Source of the DNA: Planctomycetota bacterium
GTDB taxonomy: Bacteria > Planctomycetota > UBA1135 > GCA-002686595
Assembly: GCA_014237855.1 (NCBI GenBank)
Contig: JABACD010000006.1
Coordinates: 62,001-126,000, forward strand
Length of the DNA: 64,000 nucleotides
Direction of reading: 5' to 3'
Both the position numbers and the translations under genes were made by a program. The notes under the pieces are model-generated. The model saw only the letters and a list, made by a program, of their open reading frames with translations. It was not told where the DNA came from and made no database searches. This document shows positions 8,471 through 17,292 of this stretch, piece after piece (position 1 is the stretch's first letter; every line of letters starts with the position of its first letter).

Positions 8471-10140
8471 CTGCTGCGCAGACCACACTCCCCGAGCGAG
8501 TCAACATCGCCGGGCTACTCTCGGACTTCGCCTCACGCGAACCCGAGCGTCCCGCCGTCCTGGTGGCAAAGGGCAAGGACGCGAACTTCGGTCTAACCGG
8601 GATCTCCTACGCCGAGCTCGATTCGCGGTCCAATCGCATCGCAAGAGCTCTACGCGACAGAGGCCTCGCTATCGGAGACCGGGTTTGTCTGTTCGTTCGA
8701 CCAGGTATCGATCTGATTGCCATTACCTTCGCCCTGATGAAGGCTGGAGCGGTCCCGGTACTGATTGACCCCGGCATGGGCCGCAAGAACCTGCTGGCTT
8801 GTGTTGAGCGTATGAGGCCCAGGGTCTTCATCGGTATCCCCCTCGCCCATGCGTTGAAGAGGGTCTTTCCCGGCGCCTTTCGAACCGTTGAGCTATCGGT
8901 CACAGTCGGCTCCCGCTGGCTGTGGGGTGGCTCGACGCTTGGCGAACTACTCGCGACGAGGGATGACTCGCGCTTCGTTGAAGACACCCGGCGCGACCAG
9001 GAAGCGGCCATTCTCTTCACATCGGGAAGTACAGGTCCGGCCAAGGGAGTCACGTACACACACGGCACCTTCCATGCTCAGGTGCAAGCCTTGCAGGAGC
9101 TCTACCAGTTCGAGAAAGGCGAGATCGATGCTGCCTGCTTTCCGCTCTTCGCGCTCTTCAGCCCTGGCCTCGAGCTCACCTGTGTATTTCCAGAGCTCGA
9201 TCCCTCCAGACCTGCATCCTGCGATCCATCCAGGATCGTCCAGAGCATCCAGCGCTCCAGGGCTACCAGTACATTTGGATCGCCCGCCATCTGGCGACGA
9301 GTCGTCCCATGGTGTCTCGAGAACGGCGTGCAACTCCCCACGCTCAAGCGAGTCCTGATTGCCGGGGCTCCGGTGTCTCCTGACCTGGTAGAGGGCTTCC
9401 ACAGGATTCTTGTCGGAGATGCCGACGTCCACACCCCCTACGGAGCGACGGAGTCCCTGCCCGCATCTTCAATCTCAGGTAGAGAGATCCTCGAGCTCGC
9501 CAGATCAACCGGGGGCCGGGCCGTGGGGACCTGCGTCGGACGGCCAGCTCCCGGGATCAAGGTCGATCTGATGAAGATCGACGATGTGGTTCACGAGTCC
9601 TGGGACGACAGTCTAGGTGTACCCGATGGCGAGCTCGGAGAGATCTGCGTGAGCGGACCAGTTGTCACTACGGAGTACAAGTTCCAGCCCGAGGCAACCT
9701 CACTGGCCAAGATCGGTCGGGGTGATCTGCTACGTCATCGCATCGGTGATATCGGTTACTTCGATGGTGATGGAAGGCTCTGGTTTTGCGGGCGCAAGGG
9801 TCACCGGCTGGAGACCCTCGAGGGTCTGGTGATGCCAGTGCCAACTGAGCTCCTGTTCAACACGGCTCCGCAGGTCCATCGGACTGCCCTGGTGGGCGTC
9901 GGCACTTCAGGCAATGAGGTACCGGTCCTCATCGTGGAGCCCGTCCGGGGCGCCATGCCCATGCTCGATCGGCAAAAGCGAGCCTTCATCGCCAAGCTCT
10001 GGCAGCACGTCGAACGAAAGAGCGGACTCGCATCCATCCAGTCCATATTGTTCCACCCCAGCTTTCCTGTTGACGTGCGACACAACGCAAAGATCCACCG
10101 CGGCGAGCTCAAGCGCTGGGCCGAGGAGCAGCTGGCTTGA
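8440..10140 (+). CDS. oleC: OleC-like beta-lactone synthetase (AMP-dependent ligase family)
   Basis: A 566-residue ANL-superfamily enzyme. The P-loop LFTSGSTGPAKGV begins near residue 192, the A5-like motif is TPYGATE, and the GDIGYFDGDGRLWFCGRK region carries the hinge-side aspartate. LIDPGMGRKN and HNAKIHRGELKRWA are features I associate with OleC. OleC uses ATP to close a 2-alkyl-3-hydroxy acid into a beta-lactone, the substrate of OleB. The start is a TTG at 8440 that overlaps oleB by 31 bases; no ATG or GTG lies nearby in frame, so the exact start is uncertain. Confidence 0.87.
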   Translation: MAQELDGAQLAAAQTTLPERVNIAGLLSDFASREPERPAVLVAKGKDANFGLTGISYAELDSRSNRIARALRDRGLAIGDRVCLFVRPGIDLIAITFALMKAGAVPVLIDPGMGRKNLLACVERMRPRVFIGIPLAHALKRVFPGAFRTVELSVTVGSRWLWGGSTLGELLATRDDSRFVEDTRRDQEAAILFTSGSTGPAKGVTYTHGTFHAQVQALQELYQFEKGEIDAACFPLFALFSPGLELTCVFPELDPSRPASCDPSRIVQSIQRSRATSTFGSPAIWRRVVPWCLENGVQLPTLKRVLIAGAPVSPDLVEGFHRILVGDADVHTPYGATESLPASSISGREILELARSTGGRAVGTCVGRPAPGIKVDLMKIDDVVHESWDDSLGVPDGELGEICVSGPVVTTEYKFQPEATSLAKIGRGDLLRHRIGDIGYFDGDGRLWFCGRKGHRLETLEGLVMPVPTELLFNTAPQVHRTALVGVGTSGNEVPVLIVEPVRGAMPMLDRQKRAFIAKLWQHVERKSGLASIQSILFHPSFPVDVRHNAKIHRGELKRWAEEQLA

Positions 10141-11129
10141 GGGCGCTGGTCACCGGCGGAGGAGGCTTCCTGGGGACCGCGATCTGTCGTCGTCTGCGCA
10201 GGCGAGGAGACGAGGTCACCTCAATATCCAGAGGAGATCACCCGCACTTGCGAGAAGAGGGAGTGATCACCCTGCGTGCAGACCTGTCGGACCCTCTTGC
10301 CCTGAATCAAGCCATCGAGGGCAAGGATGTCGTCTTCCATGTCGCAGCCAAGGCAGGCGTCTGGGGCCGCCGAAGAGACTACGTACAGACCAACATTCAC
10401 GGTACCCACAACGTGCTCGCCGCCTGCCGAGCCGGTGGCGTAGGCCGCCTTGTCTACACGAGCTCCCCCTCGGTCTGCTTCGACGGTTCTGACCACACCA
10501 TGGCAGGGCCAAACCTTCCCTACGCCAGCAACTTCCTTGCTCACTACCCGGCCACCAAGGCTGAGGCTGAGCGCCTCATTCTGGCTGAGAACAGCCCAGC
10601 TCTGGCGACCTGCGCTCTACGCCCCCATCTGATCTTCGGTCCAGGTGACCCACACATCCTGCCTCGGATCGTGCAAGCCGCAAGAACAGGCAAGCTCGCC
10701 CGAATCGGCGACGGCAGCAATGAGGTGACCCTCTGCTTCGTCGAGAATGCCGCCCTGGCTCACGTGCTGGCTGCAGACACTCTCTCGGCCGAGGCGCCCC
10801 ATGCTGGCCGAGCATTCTTCATCGGCCAGGAGCAACCCGTTCTGCTCTGGGAGTGGATCGATGAGGTGCTCAGAGGACTGGATATCTCACCGCCAGGCCG
10901 CCAGCTTTCTCAAGGCACGGCTTACGCCATGGGAGCCCTGCTCGAGTTCCTCTGGCAGGTCCTCCCCATGCCAGGAGAGCCGCGCATGACCCGCTTCGTG
11001 GCCAATCAACTGGCCACCTCCCACTCGTACACGATGCAGCCAGCGGCAGATGCTTTTGGCTACGCTGAGGAGACGGATCTCCGCTCAGCGACTAACGCGA
11101 CCATCGATTGGCTTGCCAGGGGGATGTGA
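10137..11129 (+). CDS. oleD: OleD-like 2-alkyl-3-ketoacid reductase
   Basis: A 330-residue extended short-chain dehydrogenase of the 3-beta-hydroxysteroid dehydrogenase/epimerase type. It has the N-terminal TGGGGFLG nucleotide motif and the Tyr137/Lys141 pair in YPATK. OleD reduces the 2-alkyl-3-keto acid made by OleA to the 3-hydroxy acid used by OleC. The start is a TTG overlapping the oleC stop by four bases. It ends the compact operon; 27 bases separate it from the next gene. Without the ole context it could be called a sterol dehydrogenase or epimerase, so gene order is a main argument. Confidence 0.86.
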   Translation: MRALVTGGGGFLGTAICRRLRRRGDEVTSISRGDHPHLREEGVITLRADLSDPLALNQAIEGKDVVFHVAAKAGVWGRRRDYVQTNIHGTHNVLAACRAGGVGRLVYTSSPSVCFDGSDHTMAGPNLPYASNFLAHYPATKAEAERLILAENSPALATCALRPHLIFGPGDPHILPRIVQAARTGKLARIGDGSNEVTLCFVENAALAHVLAADTLSAEAPHAGRAFFIGQEQPVLLWEWIDEVLRGLDISPPGRQLSQGTAYAMGALLEFLWQVLPMPGEPRMTRFVANQLATSHSYTMQPAADAFGYAEETDLRSATNATIDWLARGM

Positions 11130-11156
11130 GCCCTCACGATTCTCTACAATTGCGCC

Positions 11157-13118
11157 ATGCTCACTGGACGTAGAGGTAGCTGGATACGCGCCCTCACCAT
11201 CGTTGTGGTGGGCGCAGTTGTATTCGCGAACAGTCTCCATGGCCCCTTCGTCTTTGATGATCACATCTCGATCATCGATTGCCCTAATCTGCGCACTCTC
11301 TGGCCACTGAGCGAGTCCATGTCGGCAGTGGACGGTTCAGGTGCAAGCGGGCGCCCCCTGGTCGCCCTCTCGCTGGCGCTCAACTACGCCTGGGGCGAAC
11401 TGGATGTGGTCGGGTACCACATGCTCAATGTCACAGCGCACTTGCTGACTGCGCTGGCACTCCTCGGATTCAGCAGGCGTGCCTTACTCCACACCAGGCT
11501 CAAAGATCACGCCGAAGGACTCGCCTTCGCCATCGCATTGGTATGGGTCGTGCATCCACTGAACACGGATGCCCTCAATCATGTGATCACTCGCCACGAG
11601 GTCTTCCTGGCCGGCTTCTACCTGAGCACCCTCTACTCTGCGGATCGCTACTTCGAGAGCGGGAAGACCTGGATCTGGGGGGCCCTCTGTGTCCTTCTCT
11701 GTACCGCCGCCATGCTTAGTAAGGAGATTGCCATCTCCGCCCCACTCGCCGTCCTGGCCTACGATCGCACCTTCATCAGCAAGAGCTTCCGTGATGCTCT
11801 GAACAGACGAAAGGGGTTCTATGCCGCGCTGGCTGCGACCTGGATCGCACTTGCCCTTGCCGTCGGTTCATCCGAGCGCGGCACCACAGTCGGCTTCGGA
11901 GGAGACCTGAGCTCTCTCGACTACCTGCGTACCCAGGCGCAGGGCATTGTGCACTACTTGAGGCTGGCCTTCGTGCCGACGGGACTCTCTCTGGACTACT
12001 CGGGTTGGGCGCCAGTCAGAACCTGGAGTCCGGCAGTCGTCCCTGGGCTGATCGTGCTCGCGCTTCTCGTCGCGAGCTCCATCGCTTTCTGGCGCAAACG
12101 TCCGGAAGGATTTGCTGGCCTGCTCTTCTTCGCGGTCCTCAGCCCCAGCTCCAGCTTCATTCCACTCAGTGGGGAATGGATAGCCGAGCACCGGATGTAC
12201 CTCCCGCTGACTGCGGTGATCGCCGTGGTCGTGGTCTGGGGCTTCTGCCTCTGCCAGCGCCTCCAGGAAGCAAGCACTCGCCACCTGCCCAGCCTCCTGC
12301 TCCTGGCAGTGGTCATCACACTCTCCTCATTGACCATTCAGCGCAACCGGGACTACGCCACCGAGGTCGGAATCTGGGAAGATGTGCTGGCAAACTACCC
12401 GGAGAACGCCCGAGCTCACGATCACCTGGCCGTTCTAAGACTACATGAGGGAGAACTCACTCCGGCACTCTCTCATGCCATGGAGGCCAAGCGGATCGAT
12501 CCTGAGCTGGACACGGTCGACTACAACCTGGGAACCATCCTGATGCAGCTCGGTAAGCCCCTGGAGGCGATCGAGTTCTTCGAGCTGGCCGAGGAGCGCA
12601 ATCCAGACGATGCACAGCTCCAGGGGAACTTCGGGGTGGTGCTGGGCCAGACGGGGGCCACGGTAGCAGCGATCGAGCACCTCCAGCGAGCCGTTGAACT
12701 CTCCCCGGAGTACCTTCTTCCTCGAAGGAACCTGGCCCTCATTCTCCTGGGCGCAGGACGCGCACGCGAGGCACTTCCACACCTTCAATACCTACTCGGG
12801 GCACAGGCCGACTCACAGCTCTTGGAGCTAACCGCTCGCGTGCTGGCGACCGATCCCGATGCAACTGTGAGGAACGGACCCGAGGCAGTGCGGATGGCTC
12901 AAGCCTTGATCCAGAGCGCCCCCTCCAATCCTCGCTGGCAGGATATTCACGCTGCCGCTCTGGCGGAGAGCGGTCGCTTTGCGGAGGCCAGCGAGGCTGC
13001 TCAACGGGCCATCAAGGAGGCCCGTCGCCTTGGACTGACGGAATTCGCGCTAGAGGTTGAGGAAAGGCTGGAACTCTATCGCCAAGAGCAAGCATATCGA
13101 TCCTCGAAGCACCTTTGA
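11157..13118 (+). CDS. Polytopic membrane protein with C-terminal TPR repeats (TMTC-like)
   Basis: A 653-residue protein. The N-terminal two-thirds holds about eight to ten hydrophobic segments, the first at residues 8-25, followed by a luminal-loop motif FDDHISI that resembles the Asp-Asp motif of GT-C/TMTC O-mannosyltransferase-like proteins. From about residue 415 onward there are several tetratricopeptide repeats with the A-x-x-x-L/G-x-x-L spacing. Such proteins are common in planctomycetes and are thought to glycosylate exported proteins, but the activity here is inference. It lies just behind oleD and may share the transcript or be separate; it converges with pqiB, with a six-base gap. 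Confidence 0.75.
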   Translation: MLTGRRGSWIRALTIVVVGAVVFANSLHGPFVFDDHISIIDCPNLRTLWPLSESMSAVDGSGASGRPLVALSLALNYAWGELDVVGYHMLNVTAHLLTALALLGFSRRALLHTRLKDHAEGLAFAIALVWVVHPLNTDALNHVITRHEVFLAGFYLSTLYSADRYFESGKTWIWGALCVLLCTAAMLSKEIAISAPLAVLAYDRTFISKSFRDALNRRKGFYAALAATWIALALAVGSSERGTTVGFGGDLSSLDYLRTQAQGIVHYLRLAFVPTGLSLDYSGWAPVRTWSPAVVPGLIVLALLVASSIAFWRKRPEGFAGLLFFAVLSPSSSFIPLSGEWIAEHRMYLPLTAVIAVVVVWGFCLCQRLQEASTRHLPSLLLLAVVITLSSLTIQRNRDYATEVGIWEDVLANYPENARAHDHLAVLRLHEGELTPALSHAMEAKRIDPELDTVDYNLGTILMQLGKPLEAIEFFELAEERNPDDAQLQGNFGVVLGQTGATVAAIEHLQRAVELSPEYLLPRRNLALILLGAGRAREALPHLQYLLGAQADSQLLELTARVLATDPDATVRNGPEAVRMAQALIQSAPSNPRWQDIHAAALAESGRFAEASEAAQRAIKEARRLGLTEFALEVEERLELYRQEQAYRSSKHL

Positions 13119-13124
13119 ACGATC

Positions 13125-14537
13125 TCACTCCCAGGCAGCTGGCATGAAGTGAGCAATGCGCGCTTCTCCTTCTTCGACCAGCAAGAGCCCGAGGAATAGC
13201 TCGTCCGCTCGGCCGCACACCAGCGCCCCGTGCCACTGGTCCTCGAACGAGACCTGGCTGTCCACCAGCCAGCCCTCCTCGGCGCTCCTCAGTCGCATGT
13301 GCGAGATCGAGAGGGGCAGCTCACGGCCGGGGATGTAGGCCAGACAGTCCTGGAGCTCTGGAGAGAAGCGAACCTGGTCGAGGCGAAGAGCCTCCGCGGC
13401 CAGAGCATGAACTTTTCGTAACCCAAGACCTCCGTGGGCCCAGACGAGAGGCCCTTCGAGTTCAATCTCCTCCCCGTCAACCACAAGAGATGCAGCACTG
13501 GTCGGTGTCGGGGACTGAAGCAAGTCAGCAGGCCCCAACGCACCCTTCGGGAGGTTGACGACCCATCCATCACGCTGCGAGTCCTGCCTGATCACCCGGC
13601 CCGAGACGAAGCTCAAGACAGCCCTGGAGAGATGCCTGGAGGAGTCCCCTGCCAGCTGCGGTGGCGCCCCCACATTCAGCAACGGACGCCAGTCGTCCAC
13701 ACTCTCGTGCGCACTCTCATGTAGCGAGAACCTGGTGCCGTCCTCAACCAGCTCACCCACAGCCGTGGGCGTGGCCATGGCGATGGCTCCAATGATCAGC
13801 GATCGTAGAGAGTCCATTTCGACCGACAGGCCTTCTGTCAGGGCGACATTGACTTCAAGGCCGCCTGTGTTCCAGAACCAGGTATTGTCTCGGACCAGGT
13901 CTCGATAGTCAGGTTCTATGTAGGCGTCGATCTCAACGGTCCCCCCATCAGAGGCCAGGCGAGTTCCAAGCACCGACCCTACGGGAATTCCCCGGTAGCT
14001 GATCCGAGTCCCAGGCCCCAGGTTCGAGGCCTTCGATGCCTCCAGCTGAATCCTCAGCCCTCCCTCCTTGATCACGTCGAGGACAGGTGGGGACTCCAGG
14101 GCCGTGAACTCGAAGCGTTCAGGGTCTTCGAGGTCACCAGGCGACACCCTCAGATAGCGTGCCCCCACGATCGTCTCGAGGCCCTCTACCCGATCCACGG
14201 CCATCTCCGGACGCACGACCCAGAAGCGGCTCCCCTCACGACAGAGCCCTGCTGCTTCAGGCTTGAGCCGCAGGCGGACCGCAACCTGATGGAGGTCCCC
14301 GGTCAGCTCAATTGATCTGACTGTTCCCACATCGACTCCGCGATACCGAAGTGGATCTCCCACGCCCAGGCCATGGCCCTCGAGCGAGTGGACCGTGATC
14401 ATCGGACCATTTGCCATGAGGGAATTCACGACCAGATACAGCGCGAAGATCGCCGCCAGTATCGGTAGTAACCAGGGAAATCCACGGGCCTTGGACTGCT
14501 TGATCCTGGCGGCCGCAACGGTCTCTTGTTCGTTCAT
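13125..14537 (-). CDS. pqiB: PqiB-like MCE-domain protein
   Basis: A 470-residue protein with one N-terminal membrane anchor (WLLPILAAIFALYLVV) followed by repeated MCE domains; the first begins at GDPLRYRGVDVGTV and another at GTRISYRGIPVGSV. PqiB/YebT proteins form periplasmic tubes that carry lipids between the inner and outer membrane. It is shorter than the three-domain E. coli PqiB of about 546 residues. The start overlaps the pqiA stop by four bases, so the two are co-transcribed. Its presence supports a two-membrane envelope. Confidence 0.85.
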   Translation of the reverse strand: MNEQETVAAARIKQSKARGFPWLLPILAAIFALYLVVNSLMANGPMITVHSLEGHGLGVGDPLRYRGVDVGTVRSIELTGDLHQVAVRLRLKPEAAGLCREGSRFWVVRPEMAVDRVEGLETIVGARYLRVSPGDLEDPERFEFTALESPPVLDVIKEGGLRIQLEASKASNLGPGTRISYRGIPVGSVLGTRLASDGGTVEIDAYIEPDYRDLVRDNTWFWNTGGLEVNVALTEGLSVEMDSLRSLIIGAIAMATPTAVGELVEDGTRFSLHESAHESVDDWRPLLNVGAPPQLAGDSSRHLSRAVLSFVSGRVIRQDSQRDGWVVNLPKGALGPADLLQSPTPTSAASLVVDGEEIELEGPLVWAHGGLGLRKVHALAAEALRLDQVRFSPELQDCLAYIPGRELPLSISHMRLRSAEEGWLVDSQVSFEDQWHGALVCGRADELFLGLLLVEEGEARIAHFMPAAWE

Positions 14538-15175
14538 GAGGTCACATCGATACTGGAATCTGAATCCTTGACCCAGAGGGCGTGAGGATCAAAACGAGCA
14601 CTGGCGATCAGGCTCAGAACCACCACAACGCTGAAGGCAAGCGCAGCCGGCCCCGCTGTTACCTCCACAAGGTCACCAATCTTCACCCAGGCCACTACGA
14701 CTGCCACCAGCAACACATCGAGCATTCCCCAGCGGCCCGACATCTCGATCGCTCGATAGAAACTGGCTCGGTGCTTGGAAGGGAGTCTCTCCGAGGTGCA
14801 CAGGAATACAAGTCCACCAAGCTTGACCAGGGGGAGAATGACAGAACAAACCAATACGAGGACTCCAACGAAGATCTCGCCCTCCACAAGCAGCCCGATG
14901 CTCCCGCTCCAGACACTGGCCTCCGTCGAGTGACCGAATCGCTCCAACTGCATGATGGGGAGAGAGATCGCCAGCGGAAAGATGATGAGCGCAGCAATCG
15001 CAGCACTCAGCGAGGCCAGGTTTCCTCTGGCCAGATTCCTCTCACAGCAGACGAGAGCATCGCATCGAGCGCAGAGCGCCTCCTCGCCCGGTTCAAGGGC
15101 ACGTACCGATTGAATCAGTCCACACGTCGGACATGCTCGAAGCGATTCTGAAACGGGGGAGAGGACCTGGATCAT
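14534..15175 (-). CDS. pqiA: PqiA-like integral membrane protein
   Basis: A 213-residue protein with an N-terminal zinc-ribbon-like pair (CPTCG and CARC) and four hydrophobic segments in the rest. This is the layout of one PqiA domain; E. coli PqiA has two in tandem, so this is a single-domain form. PqiA is the inner-membrane partner of the MCE protein PqiB, encoded directly downstream with a four-base overlap. The likely start is the ATG at 15175; a cysteine-poor leader of about 14 residues precedes the first CxxC. Confidence 0.82.
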   Translation of the reverse strand: MIQVLSPVSESLRACPTCGLIQSVRALEPGEEALCARCDALVCCERNLARGNLASLSAAIAALIIFPLAISLPIMQLERFGHSTEASVWSGSIGLLVEGEIFVGVLVLVCSVILPLVKLGGLVFLCTSERLPSKHRASFYRAIEMSGRWGMLDVLLVAVVVAWVKIGDLVEVTAGPAALAFSVVVVLSLIASARFDPHALWVKDSDSSIDVTS

Positions 15176-15270
15176 GGTTCTGCTTCCCAGCCTAATGATC
15201 CGAGCGGCTGGGAGAAAGGGCTCGAGACTCCTTGTGATTCAGTGCGAACTTCCCTCGATCAATCGAGATC

Positions 15271-15309
15271 GTCCCGCCCCCCGGATCGAGTGATCACAGA
15301 GGGCGGGAC
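15271..15309 (-). terminator. Hairpin behind the coiled-coil protein gene
   Basis: A perfect 9-bp G+C-rich stem (15271-15279 with 15301-15309) with a 21-base loop lies 21 bases past the stop of the minus-strand gene at 15331. A second 7-bp stem (15186-15192 with 15206-15212) follows before pqiA. There is no clear U-run, so these may be factor-dependent terminators or RNA-stabilising hairpins. Confidence 0.45.
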
Positions 15310-15330
15310 GACCCGCTGGCACAGACGAGC

Positions 15331-16221
15331 CTACTCGGATGCGGTCACCGCAGGAAGCGGCAACGGCTGCGCAGCACCATGGACTGCCGAGCTGCCACGG
15401 CTGATTTCCATGCGAGCCATGTCTTCGTAGTCCATCTGCTCCTGCTGAGTTGACAGCATGTCAAGCTCAGCCGTCTGACGGCTGCGGATCTCGGCAAGAC
15501 GGTTCGTCAGGTTGTCGAGGCTGTTCGCGTCGTAACGACTGCACTCGTCAATCGTCCGATTTCGTTTCTCCAGGAGGGTGATCAGTCGCTCGTTGCGGGC
15601 GATGGCGTCCACCTGTCGCGTCAGCTGCATGATCTGCGACTGAAACTGAGTGCGCTCGGTCTCCAGGGTAACGAGCAGTTCTTCGAGACGATTCTCTTGC
15701 TGCCCGAGGTAGGTAAGATCGTGGCGCGCATCTGCCGCACGGTTGGTGTAGGCCATGAGCGTCTGGCGAACCTGATTCAGTTGATTGGCAGCGCGGTCGT
15801 AGCTGTAGACCTTGTCATCCCAGGAGACAACCGAGACGGCGCTCTTGCCCCCATTGAGGCGCATCGCGGTGGCCTCCTTGAAGACGGGCTCAAGACTGGT
15901 GAAGTCAGAGTTGGCCATTTCGACGACACGCTCGCAGATTGCCTCTTCACGCTCAAGCTGACGAATTTGCTGTCGCAGCTCAGCGAGATCCCCTCGAACC
16001 TGACTGATTCGCTCGGGGTACTCAGCCTCGAGATTGCGCAGTTGAGTGCGAAGGGCGCTGGGATCATCAACGTTCTCGTCGATGTGCTGAAGAAGATCCG
16101 TGTGGACCTGGTCGATCATGGCGTGTGTACGCTGCGGACCTGCCAGAAGAAGGGCAGCTCCGAGGCCAGCGCCTGAGAGAACGATGATGCCGATACCGAC
16201 TTTGAAGAGTGACTTGATCAT
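15331..16221 (-). CDS. Membrane-anchored coiled-coil protein
   Basis: A 296-residue protein with one N-terminal hydrophobic segment (residues 6-27) and then nearly continuous heptad-rich helix through about residue 275, ending in a Pro/Ala-rich tail. It resembles the PspA-like coiled-coil proteins seen in planctomycetes, but I see no defining motif and leave the function open. The ATG at 16221 was chosen over the one at 16308 because it has an AGGAG sequence about 11 bases upstream and places the membrane segment at the N-terminus. It is transcribed away from the sigma-factor gene; the 199-base gap between them must hold both promoters. Confidence 0.72.
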   Translation of the reverse strand: MIKSLFKVGIGIIVLSGAGLGAALLLAGPQRTHAMIDQVHTDLLQHIDENVDDPSALRTQLRNLEAEYPERISQVRGDLAELRQQIRQLEREEAICERVVEMANSDFTSLEPVFKEATAMRLNGGKSAVSVVSWDDKVYSYDRAANQLNQVRQTLMAYTNRAADARHDLTYLGQQENRLEELLVTLETERTQFQSQIMQLTRQVDAIARNERLITLLEKRNRTIDECSRYDANSLDNLTNRLAEIRSRQTAELDMLSTQQEQMDYEDMARMEISRGSSAVHGAAQPLPLPAVTASE

Positions 16222-16420
16222 GTGAGGCTTTGCTCCTTGCCCGGTGGGCCGGGTCACCTGTGGTGAATCGGGCCTTGGGGCCCTGCTTGCGTTTGTCAGC
16301 AGGTTCATGGGAAGGCACAGCTCGAGATTTCATCGTGGCCAGGAATTGGCTGGATTTGATGAGTTTCAGTCTCGAATAAACCCGTCAGAACAGCGTTAGA
16401 TAGGAGCGCCCTGGGCCTCC

Positions 16421-17248
16421 ATGCCCCTGCAGGACAGACTGGCCCAAATCTGCGCTAGAATTGCTCGTAGGACTCCCCAACTACCCGTGAACGACCTCAC
16501 TACTTCTTTTGTGAAGCGCCTGCGCGCACGCGATCCCCAGGCCTGGTTCGAGCTCTGGGAGACCTTCGGACCTGTCTTGCGAGCCCAGCTACACCGCTGG
16601 GGCCGGGGCAGAATCGGCGTGGAGACCGTGCAGGATCTCTCCCAGGAAACGCTGGCCGCTCTCTCTACAGCCATCGATCGCCACGACCCCAATCGGGGTG
16701 CACGGTTCTCGACCTGGCTCCTGGCCATCGCTCGCTACACGCTTGGCGATGAGATCGACCGCCGCAACGCTCAGAAGCGAGGTAGTGGCGTCAAGCCGCG
16801 CTCCATCGAAGACGACTTCAATGCCACCAGTCCAACCGAACGTCCGGATCAGGCCTATGAACGAGAGGTCTTCGAGGCAAAGGTGGGAGCTGCGCTGCGC
16901 GCTGCGGAGCGCGATAGCGAGTTCATGGACTTTGCAGTCTATCGAATGCGAGTCTTCGATGGTCAGACGGGGCGAGATGTCGCTACCAGTCTCGGGGTCA
17001 GTCCTCCGACCGTCAGTCGGCGGCTAACCGCTACTCGTAAACTTCTGCGAGAACGGCTCTTCGAGGTTTTCTCCAAGTACAGCTTCACGGAGGAAGAAAT
17101 GGGTGAGCTCGAGAGAAATGGACTGGTGCTGAATCCCAGTAAGGAGGATGAGACGCGCTTCGACGAGGCAGTGGCGGAGATCTATCACCGTCTCAGCCAG
17201 AGCGACGAGCGAGGCGCATCTAGCCAATCTGCCTCGCCTGCCCAGTAG
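16421..17248 (+). CDS. ECF-like RNA polymerase sigma factor
   Basis: A 275-residue protein with sigma region 2 (DLSQETLAAL, then RFSTWLLAIARYTLGDEIDRR) and a region 4 helix-turn-helix (GRDVATSLGVSPPTVSRRL). It lacks regions 1 and 3, as in extracytoplasmic-function sigma factors, and carries an additional acidic C-terminal tail of about 55 residues. The start could also be a GTG at 16487, which would remove a 22-residue leader. The membrane protein kinase gene begins 44 bases downstream on the same strand; kinase-linked ECF regulation is known in planctomycetes, so the kinase is a plausible regulator of this factor. Confidence 0.83.
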   Translation: MPLQDRLAQICARIARRTPQLPVNDLTTSFVKRLRARDPQAWFELWETFGPVLRAQLHRWGRGRIGVETVQDLSQETLAALSTAIDRHDPNRGARFSTWLLAIARYTLGDEIDRRNAQKRGSGVKPRSIEDDFNATSPTERPDQAYEREVFEAKVGAALRAAERDSEFMDFAVYRMRVFDGQTGRDVATSLGVSPPTVSRRLTATRKLLRERLFEVFSKYSFTEEEMGELERNGLVLNPSKEDETRFDEAVAEIYHRLSQSDERGASSQSASPAQ

Positions 17249-17292
17249 AGAAGGCCTAACCGCGACCCCATCCACCCAAACAGGATTGAATC

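Noticed and set aside
10137..11129. Sterol dehydrogenase or sugar epimerase call
   Set aside because: The fold allows it, but position directly behind oleB and oleC favours OleD.
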